From CSSed11-175R1 sp041685735 (GTDB taxonomy: Bacteria; Actinomycetota; Nitriliruptoria; Nitriliruptorales; Nitriliruptoraceae): a stretch of DNA of 61,308 nt. The position numbers were made by a program, and so were the translations under genes. Each line of letters starts with the position of its first letter. The stretch's first letter is position 1. This document shows positions 25,915-32,982 of this stretch, one piece after another. Location of the stretch: positions 1 through 61,308 of the forward strand of contig JAWLFE010000014.1 of NCBI GenBank assembly GCA_041685735.1, given 5' to 3'. A model generated the notes under the pieces. That model made no database searches. It saw nothing but the letters and a program-made list of their open reading frames with translations, and had not been told where the DNA came from.

Positions 25915-26627
25915 GCAACGACCCCGAGCCGCCCGAGGTGCGCCGGTCGCCACCGGCGGCCGACGACACCGCGAGCGTGATCCCGCCGGCTGCCGACGTC
26001 GTGGTCGTCTGTGCCCATCCGGACGATGAGAGCTTCGGGCTCGGTGCCCTGATCAGCGCGTTCGCTGCGGGCGGCGCGCGCCTGCAGCTGGTGTGCCTGA
26101 CGGCCGGCGAGACCTCCACCCTCGGCGCCGGTCCGGACCTCGCCATCCGCCGTGCCGCCGAACTCGACTGCGCCGCCGCAGAGCTCGGGATCGACCGGGT
26201 GATCCTGCAGCACCACCCCGATGGTTCCCTTGCCTCCGTCCCGGTCGAGGCGTTGGCCGCGGAGATCGTCGCCGCCGGCCCCGACACGGACGCCCTGCTC
26301 ACCTTCGACCACGGTGGCATCACCGGCCATCCGGACCACCAGCACGCCACCGTCGCGGCCATCGAGGCGGGGCGACACCTGGGTGTCCCGGTCTGGGGCT
26401 GGGCCATCCCCGAAGCGATCGCAGCCACGCTGCGAACCGAATTCGGTGCTCCCTTCGTCGGCCGCGACGAGCGCGAGCTCGCGCTGGAGGTCCGTGTGGA
26501 CCGGTTGCAGCAGCGGCGTGCGATCGCCTGCCACGGCAGCCAGCTGGTCGACAATCCCGTGCCCGGCCGCCGGATCGAACTCTCCGGCGACACCGAGGTG
26601 CTGCGGCTCCTCCACGACCCGACCTGA
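25911..26627 (+). CDS. PIG-L/LmbE-family zinc deacetylase
   Basis: A 238-residue deacetylase of the family that includes MshB, Mca (mycothiol conjugate amidase) and BshB. AHPDDE at about residue 36 gives the His-Asp-Asp zinc and base residues, and GHPDHQHA at about 140 gives the third His. These enzymes remove N-acetyl or acyl groups from amino-sugar thiols. Translationally coupled (ATGA) to the preceding MFS gene. In a persulfide operon, an enzyme acting on a low-molecular-weight thiol such as mycothiol or its conjugates is a reasonable inference. Sequence alone does not show which substrate. Confidence 0.85.
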   Translation: MSNDPEPPEVRRSPPAADDTASVIPPAADVVVVCAHPDDESFGLGALISAFAAGGARLQLVCLTAGETSTLGAGPDLAIRRAAELDCAAAELGIDRVILQHHPDGSLASVPVEALAAEIVAAGPDTDALLTFDHGGITGHPDHQHATVAAIEAGRHLGVPVWGWAIPEAIAATLRTEFGAPFVGRDERELALEVRVDRLQQRRAIACHGSQLVDNPVPGRRIELSGDTEVLRLLHDPT

Positions 26628-26671
26628 CGTCGCCCCGCTCGACCCCGCTCCCCCGGACAGGAGAACCTGAC

Positions 26672-27022
26672 ATGAACGTCCTCATCATCGTCAACGGACC
26701 CGCCTACGGCTCTGAGCTGCCCTTCAACGCCCTGCGGCTCGCCACCACCCTGGCCAAACGTGATGACGTCGAGGTCCGCCTGTTCCTGATGGGGGACGCT
26801 GTCGTGTCCGCGGTGGATGGCCAGCAGCTGCCCGACGGCTACTACCACCTCGACCGGATGATCCGAGGTCTGTCACGCCGTGACGGCGAGGTCGGCTGCT
26901 GTGGCACCTGCCTCGACGCGCGCGGACTCGAGGAGAAGCAACTGGTCGAGGGAGCGTTCCGCTCGACGATGGAGCAGCTCGCCGACTGGACCCTCGACGC
27001 CGACCGGATCGTCAGCTTCTGA
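26672..27022 (+). CDS. DsrE-family sulfur-relay-like protein
   Basis: A 116-residue protein with the DsrE/YchN fold: MNVLIIVNGPAYGSELPFNA, a central VRLFLMGDAVVSAV strand-turn, and the cysteine cluster VGCCGTCLDARGL at about residues 72-84. DsrE-like proteins carry sulfur as cysteine persulfide between rhodaneses and acceptors, or act as small sulfurtransferases. Start: ATG 26672 with AGGAGA seven bases upstream. It lies between the PIG-L gene and a second MFS gene on the same strand with gaps of 44 and 39 bases, so it belongs to the same operon. Confidence 0.85.
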   Translation: MNVLIIVNGPAYGSELPFNALRLATTLAKRDDVEVRLFLMGDAVVSAVDGQQLPDGYYHLDRMIRGLSRRDGEVGCCGTCLDARGLEEKQLVEGAFRSTMEQLADWTLDADRIVSF

Positions 27023-27061
27023 CCCGTTGCCGGCCGTCCGATCGACCCCCGGAGCTCCCTC

Positions 27062-28639
27062 GTGACCCGACCCCCCAGGCACCAACGCCGCAACGTCGGC
27101 ATCCTCGCCGCGAACCAGGCGCTCTTCCTCGTCGCTGCGATCACCGTGATGACGTTGAGCGGGATCGTCGGCCAGCGGCTCGCCCCGACACCAGCGCTGG
27201 CCACGCTGCCGATCGCGATGATGATGATCGGTGTCGTTGTAGCCGCCATACCGGCCTCCTTGTTGATGAAGCGTGTCGGGCGGCGGGCCGGCTTCGTCAT
27301 CGGAGCGCTCGTCGGTGGAGCCGGCGGTGGTGCGCTCTCGGTCTGGGCCATCGCACTGGAGTCGTTCTGGCTGTTCAGCGCCGGCAACCTGCTCCTCGGG
27401 CTCTACCAGGCCTTCGCGAACTACCACCGGTTCGCGGCGGCTGACGCCGCCAGTCGTTCGTTCGAGAGCCGTGCGATCTCTCTGGTGCTCGCTGGCGGGG
27501 TCCTGGCGGCCTTCCTCGGGCCGCTCAACGCCAGCCGGACCAACGAGCTACTGGCCGGGCTCCCCGACGCCGGCCCCTACGCGGTGGTCGCCGCACTGGC
27601 CATCGTCGGGGCCGCACTGCACACCGGACTGCGGATCCCCAACGATGAGGAAGCGCGCACCGGTCAGCAACGTCCGATGCGCGAGATCCGCGCCGACCCG
27701 GCCTTCAGGGTCGCCCTGCTGGCCGCGACGGTCGGCTACACGATCATGATCCTCGTCATGACGGCCACGCCGCTGGCGATGCGCCGCGCGGGGTTCGACC
27801 TGCCCGATGCCGCGACCGTCATGCAGTGGCACGTGCTTGGCATGTTCGCGCCGTCCTTCGTCACCGGCCACCTCATCGCCCGCTACGGGTTCCCCAACAT
27901 GCTCCTCGCCGGGGCTGCCGTGCTTGCTGGTTCGGTCGGCGTCGCCGTGTCTGGGCAGAGCATGGTGCACTTCTGGGTCGCGCTCGTCCTGCTGGGGATC
28001 GGCTGGAACTTCCTGTTCGTCGGTGGGAGCGCCCTGCTCGCCACCACCCACACGCCCCCTGAACGCGGCAAGGTCCAGGGGGGCAACGAGTTCGTGATCT
28101 TCAGCGCTGTCGCCGTGGGGTCGCTCCTCGCCGGCGCTCTGCTCCACACGTTCGGCTGGGCCACCCTGAACCTGCTGATGCTTCCGCTCCTGGCTGCAAC
28201 AGCGATCGCCACCTGGCGATGGCGGCGTGTCCCTGGACGGTGCTCACGTGGCTGCGGCCCCCTGCCGCGCCACGTGGAGTGGGATGAGGGCGGTCAGGTA
28301 GAGCAGCGCCGCGATGGACCAGATGGTCACGAAGGCCGTCCCGCGGTCGAGCAGCGTCGCCGCGCCCAACGGGCCGAGCAGCAGGCCGAGATAGAAGGCG
28401 CTGAGCACCGTGCCCGTCGCGGACGCCGTGCGGGTCGGCGCGACGTGCCGGACCACGGCGATCATCAGGATGGCTGGCCAGGTCAGTCCCGTCATGCCGA
28501 ACAGCGCGGCCCCGAACCAGATCATCGCGGGCACCTCGGGCGCGGCGATGAACAGGACCATGGCGACCGCCCCTCCGAGCGTCGTGACGGCGAGAGCGCT
28601 GGTGACGTTGCGGTGCGGCGGGACGAGCCGGCTGAGTGA
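27062..28639 (+). CDS. MFS transporter with a run-on C-terminus
   Basis: A major facilitator whose core covers about residues 1-390: a divergent helix-loop pattern with ASLLMKRVGRRAGFV in loop 2-3, NYHRFAAADAASRSFESRAI after helix 4, and TPPERGKVQGGNEFVI after helix 10. The family resembles YceI/YfkF-like transporters seen next to DsrE and rhodanese genes. No stop occurs at the natural end near 28230, so the frame continues 135 more low-complexity codons through the 3' half of the converging MFS gene. The start GTG 27062 follows GGAG. The tail is probably a by-product of a lost stop codon. Confidence 0.75.
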   Translation: MTRPPRHQRRNVGILAANQALFLVAAITVMTLSGIVGQRLAPTPALATLPIAMMMIGVVVAAIPASLLMKRVGRRAGFVIGALVGGAGGGALSVWAIALESFWLFSAGNLLLGLYQAFANYHRFAAADAASRSFESRAISLVLAGGVLAAFLGPLNASRTNELLAGLPDAGPYAVVAALAIVGAALHTGLRIPNDEEARTGQQRPMREIRADPAFRVALLAATVGYTIMILVMTATPLAMRRAGFDLPDAATVMQWHVLGMFAPSFVTGHLIARYGFPNMLLAGAAVLAGSVGVAVSGQSMVHFWVALVLLGIGWNFLFVGGSALLATTHTPPERGKVQGGNEFVIFSAVAVGSLLAGALLHTFGWATLNLLMLPLLAATAIATWRWRRVPGRCSRGCGPLPRHVEWDEGGQVEQRRDGPDGHEGRPAVEQRRRAQRAEQQAEIEGAEHRARRGRRAGRRDVPDHGDHQDGWPGQSRHAEQRGPEPDHRGHLGRGDEQDHGDRPSERRDGESAGDVAVRRDEPAE

Positions 28640-29467
28640 CGCCCGCGTGAGCAGGGCGACGGCGCCGTAGGCGATCGCCGTGGAACCCGCCACCGCCGCG
28701 CTGAAGCGCGCGGTCTCCACGGCGAAGGTCGCGAGGTAGGTGATGGTGATCCCGCCCGGTAGCGCCATGACGATCGCGAAGATGGTCAGGGGACGGACCG
28801 GGAAGGTGTCGTGCCCGCGAGGGGTCGGTGGTCGTCGAGGTGTCGCCGCGACCGGCTCGGTCGGAGCCCGGGGTGCCGGCAGCGGTCCGTCCGTCTCGCC
28901 CCGTTCGCGACCCCGCCTGGCGAGGAGTCCAGAGACCACGGCGATGAGGATGACGCCGAGCAGGGACGCGATCAGCGCGCGCCAGCCCACACCGGGACCC
29001 AGCAGGGCGAGCAGGCCGGTCGCGACGGCTCCGAGCTGCACACCGGTCTGCGCCACCGAGACCAACAGGTTGCGGGTCGTCGGGTCCACCGCTTCGCGCG
29101 AGAGGCGGTTGGTGACCGGTGTGCATCCGGCCATGGCCACGCTCGCGGGAACGACCGCGATGAGCAGATCGGTCCGGGTGCCAGCAGTCGCGGTCAATAC
29201 CGTGGCGAGTCCGGCCGCGGTGAGGATCACCGCCAGCCCCCAGCGTGCCCCGACCCGGTCCACCCACCGGCCGGCGACCAGCGAGACGGGAACGCTGACG
29301 GCGAACAGCACGCCGACGACGAGCCCGATGTCAGCGATCGACAGGGCGATGTCGCGCGAGATCTGTGGTGCGAACGCCCCCAGGGAGAACTGGAAGAAGG
29401 TGGCGGCGACCATCGTGGCCGCGAGGCTCGTGGCCAGCCAGAAGGTGCCCGGTACATGCCGACCCAT
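28244..29467 (-). CDS. MFS transporter, NarK/YbfB-like fold
   Basis: A 407-residue major facilitator with 12 hydrophobic segments (FWLATSLAATMVAATFFQFS, SVPVSLVAGRWVDRVGARWG in the loop 2-3 position, and TITYLATFAVETARFSAAVA opening the second half). A 35-residue Arg/Pro-rich cytoplasmic loop (RGRERGETDGPLPAPRAP...) links the halves. Start: ATG 29467 with GAAGGGA upstream; a longer frame to 29596 lacks a ribosome binding site. It converges on the operon MFS gene, which reads into it. Substrate unknown. Confidence 0.8.
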   Translation of the reverse strand: MGRHVPGTFWLATSLAATMVAATFFQFSLGAFAPQISRDIALSIADIGLVVGVLFAVSVPVSLVAGRWVDRVGARWGLAVILTAAGLATVLTATAGTRTDLLIAVVPASVAMAGCTPVTNRLSREAVDPTTRNLLVSVAQTGVQLGAVATGLLALLGPGVGWRALIASLLGVILIAVVSGLLARRGRERGETDGPLPAPRAPTEPVAATPRRPPTPRGHDTFPVRPLTIFAIVMALPGGITITYLATFAVETARFSAAVAGSTAIAYGAVALLTRASLSRLVPPHRNVTSALAVTTLGGAVAMVLFIAAPEVPAMIWFGAALFGMTGLTWPAILMIAVVRHVAPTRTASATGTVLSAFYLGLLLGPLGAATLLDRGTAFVTIWSIAALLYLTALIPLHVARQGAAAT

Positions 29468-29767
29468 GCCCGTTCCCTTCGTGGACGTGTCGCCGGTGGC
29501 GCGCACCGATCGGTGGGAAGGGGACCGTCGAGTGAGCCCGGCGTGCGGAGCTGGACGTGACGGGCCGGCGTCGCGTCGGGAGTCCCGGCGTGGCATGTGG
29601 CTGGGTCCAGGATCTGCTGGGGCGTCGACGGATCCACCTGGCGGGCGCGATGTCGGCGCTCCCGGCCACGTGCGGCAGCCAGATGCTCACCGTGCGGGGG
29701 CAGGCTACTCGGGCAGCCGAGCAGGGCGCTCAGGACCTCCATCGATCGTGGGGCTGACACCGTGAGG
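29468..29767. other. Gene-free stretch
   Basis: 300 bases upstream of the minus-strand MFS gene and downstream of the CcdA-like gene. No frame has a ribosome binding site or a recognisable domain, and no palindrome of the TCACCCG type is present. Confidence 0.4.
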
Positions 29768-31135
29768 TCAGCCGGCCACGTCATCCCGGTCGTCATGCCC
29801 TGACCTTTCGGGCTCCGCGTGGTGCTGCGCGCGGAACCGGCCGTGGACCAGGTGGATCAGGACCGCGACCACGACGGCACCCATGATCGTGAGTGTGGCG
29901 CCCACGAGGTTCTCCATCAGCGCGGGCGCGAGCAGCAGGACCCCACCGAGTGCCAGCATCACCACGCCCCCGAGCAGCTTGAGCAGCCGGCCGTAGCGCT
30001 CCTCGAACCGTCCGATCCTGAGGGTGATGAGCACCGCGACGAAGAGCATCACCTCCAGCCCCACGTAGATCAGCAGGTACAGCCCCAGCAAGCCGACGAA
30101 GGTCGCGCCCTCCACGCCCTGGGTGCGCATGATCCCCGACCAGATGACCGGGAACCCGGCGGTGCACGGCAGTTCGACCAGCGCGATCCCGGCGGCCATG
30201 GCCACGGTGGTTCCGACCACCGCGGAGAGCGGACGGTCGGCCGCCCGGATCGCGCGGCCGCCGCGGTAGATGCGCGGCTTGAAGCGGTCGGGGATCGTGA
30301 AGGACAGCCCCCTCTTGTAGGCGACGTAGTCCTTGACGTTCACGGCGCCGACGAACAGCGCGATCGCAGCCACCCCGACCCGGATCGCACCGAGGTACTC
30401 GATGAACCCCAGCACCGTGAAGACCCCGGCGACGAACGCGCCGTACAGCAGGCCGGTCACGGTCAGGAACACCACGCCGATCAGGGCGACGCGACCACGC
30501 GTCGCTCCTGCGTTCAGGACCATCGCGAGCAGCACGGCGAGCACCCACAGCGAGCAGGGATTGAACCCGTCGATGAACGCGATCAGCGCGGTCGCGGCCA
30601 GTGCGGAGCGGGCCCCGACATCGACCTCGCCGAGGAAGGGCACCTCGACCGTGGTGTCATCGCCCGTCGGCTGCTCGGCAGACGCGCCCCCCGCGCGGTC
30701 GGCACGGCCGTTCTCCGGGGCGCTCCGCGACGCTGCACGGGCCTCGGCCTCCGCGGCCACGGCAGCTTCCACGCGCGCGCCGATGTTCGCGTCGTAGCCG
30801 ACCCAGACCATCTCGCCGAGGATCGTGGTCGGGACACCACGGGCCTCCCGGCCACGGGCCGCCATCTCCTCGATCCAACGGTCGCGCGCAGCCGGATCGC
30901 CGGACACCTCGTGGCGCTCGACGACGACGTCGTCGCCGAAGCGCTCCTCGAGGTCGTCGAGGAGGTCCTCCATCTGCGCGCAGTAGGGGCACCCGTCGGC
31001 ACCGAAGTACAGCACGGTCACCGGGTCCCCGCCGTGCGCGGGCAGTGCGATGGTGAGCAGTGCCACCAACCCCGTGACGAGGATGGACAGGGAGCGTCGG
31101 AGCGTCGGAGGAGCCGCCAGGCCCTCGCCGCGCAC
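29768..31135 (-). CDS. CcdA/DsbD-like membrane thiol transporter fused to a thioredoxin/glutaredoxin-like domain
   Basis: A 455-residue fusion. After an N-terminal membrane segment (SILVTGLVALLTIALPAHG), residues about 38-115 form an extracytoplasmic thioredoxin-like domain (VTVLYFGADGCPYCAQMEDL, a CPYC active site). An acidic linker of about 60 residues follows, then a CcdA-type domain with conserved cysteines in IDGFNPCSLWVL and VELPCTAGFPVIW. Such proteins move electrons from cytoplasmic thioredoxin across the membrane to reduce exported disulfides. Here the outside acceptor domain is on the same chain but at the N-terminus. Start: GTG 31135 with GGAGGG five bases upstream; the longer frame to 31216 has no ribosome site. 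Confidence 0.82.
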   Translation of the reverse strand: MRGEGLAAPPTLRRSLSILVTGLVALLTIALPAHGGDPVTVLYFGADGCPYCAQMEDLLDDLEERFGDDVVVERHEVSGDPAARDRWIEEMAARGREARGVPTTILGEMVWVGYDANIGARVEAAVAAEAEARAASRSAPENGRADRAGGASAEQPTGDDTTVEVPFLGEVDVGARSALAATALIAFIDGFNPCSLWVLAVLLAMVLNAGATRGRVALIGVVFLTVTGLLYGAFVAGVFTVLGFIEYLGAIRVGVAAIALFVGAVNVKDYVAYKRGLSFTIPDRFKPRIYRGGRAIRAADRPLSAVVGTTVAMAAGIALVELPCTAGFPVIWSGIMRTQGVEGATFVGLLGLYLLIYVGLEVMLFVAVLITLRIGRFEERYGRLLKLLGGVVMLALGGVLLLAPALMENLVGATLTIMGAVVVAVLIHLVHGRFRAQHHAEPERSGHDDRDDVAG

Positions 31136-31255
31136 GGTGTCCCTCCGGGTCGTCTCCCTCGCGCTTGCAACCGCGTCGAGGCCGTGCCCAGTGTGGCCGG
31201 CTCGGGCCGCCGCCACCGGAGGTGAAGGGCACCGGTGCGCAGGACCATCGGCCCT

Positions 31256-31272
31256 TCACCCGTGCCCGGTGA
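31256..31272. promoter_or_regulatory. TCACCCG box H between the CcdA-like and SLH genes
   Basis: TCACCCGTGCCCGGTGA, one mismatch between the arms. It lies in the divergent region, 121 bases from the CcdA-like start and 153 from the SLH start. No TASCGT at the conserved distance on either strand, so this is the weakest supported member by promoter context. Confidence 0.4.
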
Positions 31273-31424
31273 CCGCCACGGGAGGTGGTCCGTGCGGTCC
31301 ACGGCCGGGAACCAGGCGTGCGAGGTACGTCCAGTTCCGGCACGGCGCCAGCAGCGGAGGGGGCCTTGCGAGCGCATCGGTCGTTCGGCACGGTGGAGGG
31401 TGATCGTTGGAGTGGAGGCCAACC

Positions 31425-32882
31425 ATGATCGAACCGCGGACACACAGGGCCCGAGGAGCCACGGTCTGGCCGATCGGTGCGTTCCTGATCGTCGCGATGG
31501 TGACCACCACGCTGGTCGCGACGACCGGTGGTGCGCAGGCGAACGAGCACACCTTCAACCGTGGTCTGGCGGGTGCCTGCACGCAGGAGGCGCAGCTGCT
31601 CGACCGGTTCCCGGATGTACCGAGGGAGGCCTCCCACGCGCAGGCGATCAGCTGCCTGTCGTACTGGGAGATCGTCTTCGGGCGCGATGATGGGCAGGAC
31701 GCGACGCTGTACGCGCCGGGGGAGGATGTCTCCCGGGCGGCGATGGCCAGCTTCGTTGCGCGCACCCTCCAACGGCTGCCGGCGGTCGAGCTGCCGACGC
31801 CAGCCGATGATCCGTTCGCCGACTACGACGTCGGCGCGCACGTCGACAACGTTGCCCTCCTCCGAGCAGCGGGGATCGTCGAGGGCCGAGCCGATGGCAC
31901 CTACGGGCCCGCGCAGCCGGTGACCCGAGGGGCGATGGCCTCCTACATCGCTCGGCTGCTCGAGTTCGTCACCGAGGAGGAGATCCCGGTGGATGACGAC
32001 CTCGATCCGGCCTTCCCCGACACGCAGGGGGTCCACGAGACCAACATCGACAAGCTCGCAACCCTCGGTATCGTGACCGGTCGGGAAGACGGCAGCTACG
32101 GGCCGGCGCAGCCGGTGACCCGGGGGGCGATGGCGTCGTTCATCGCGCGGTCGATGGACTACCTCGCGTTCCGTGGCTACCTGCCGGTGCCCTTCGACAT
32201 CGATGTCGAGCCGGCGGCCTCTGAGGCACCCGCCAACCTCAACCAGCGCATCACCGGCGTGGTTCGGGATCAGTTCGTGACCGGGTACTTCAGCGCGGAG
32301 ATCCGGTTCGAGGTCTACCGCGACGATGCGCTGGTGCTGACGTCGAACCTGACCAGTGGTCTCGGTGGCGAGATCGAGTTCCGGTACAACGCTGCCGCGG
32401 ACCAGGGTCACACCGACCGGGTCGTTGCGTGTGTGGTCAGCCCGTCCGATCGCACCGAGATCGATGTTCCCTACTGCCTCGACGTCGACGATCTGGAGCC
32501 GATAGAGGACCGGCGAGTGACCGAACTCACCGTCGGCTGGGGTGACCTGGCGGTCGCATCGACGGCGCCCGACGAGGGCGAGTTCTTCGGGATGGCACTC
32601 GACATCAACCCGGATGACGACGTGTTGGGCTACCAGAGTCTGCCGACGCCCGACGCTCCGTCGGACGTACCGCTCGGCGAGTTCTACGTCTTCGAGTACG
32701 ACGACGCGGCCAACTTCCAGGTCGGTGGGGAGACCAACGTTGCGACCGAGGTGTTCGAGTGCGCCGTCGAGTTGAGCATCGCCGATGAACGCAACCCCCA
32801 CCTGCTCAACATCAGTCGGGACACCGAGGACTGGAACACCTACTCCCTGACGACCAGTACCGACGTCAGGTGGTGCTTCTGA
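31425..32882 (+). CDS. Secreted protein with three S-layer homology (SLH) domains
   Basis: A 485-residue exported protein. A long signal peptide (VWPIGAFLIVAMVTTTLVAT ending in GGAQA) is followed by three SLH domains at about residues 55-110, 118-170 and 180-235. These carry the hallmark strings GIVEGRADGTYGPAQPVTRG and GIVTGREDGSYGPAQPVTRG; the first copy is more divergent. SLH modules bind pyruvylated cell-wall polysaccharide. Residues about 250-485 form an unrecognised, acidic, beta-rich C-terminal region with paired cysteines (VACVVS..PYCLD and FECAV..RWCF). Start: ATG 31425 with GGAGG six bases upstream. Role: wall-anchored surface protein, function of the C-terminal part unknown. Confidence 0.8.
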   Translation: MIEPRTHRARGATVWPIGAFLIVAMVTTTLVATTGGAQANEHTFNRGLAGACTQEAQLLDRFPDVPREASHAQAISCLSYWEIVFGRDDGQDATLYAPGEDVSRAAMASFVARTLQRLPAVELPTPADDPFADYDVGAHVDNVALLRAAGIVEGRADGTYGPAQPVTRGAMASYIARLLEFVTEEEIPVDDDLDPAFPDTQGVHETNIDKLATLGIVTGREDGSYGPAQPVTRGAMASFIARSMDYLAFRGYLPVPFDIDVEPAASEAPANLNQRITGVVRDQFVTGYFSAEIRFEVYRDDALVLTSNLTSGLGGEIEFRYNAAADQGHTDRVVACVVSPSDRTEIDVPYCLDVDDLEPIEDRRVTELTVGWGDLAVASTAPDEGEFFGMALDINPDDDVLGYQSLPTPDAPSDVPLGEFYVFEYDDAANFQVGGETNVATEVFECAVELSIADERNPHLLNISRDTEDWNTYSLTTSTDVRWCF

Positions 32883-32982
32883 GGCGCGGACGGCGGTTCG
32901 AGCGTGGTGGTGTCGGCCAGCGCCGCCTGCACGGAACCCTGGCTTCGGACGGGGTCGCAGGGCGTCGGGCCGGTCACCACCG

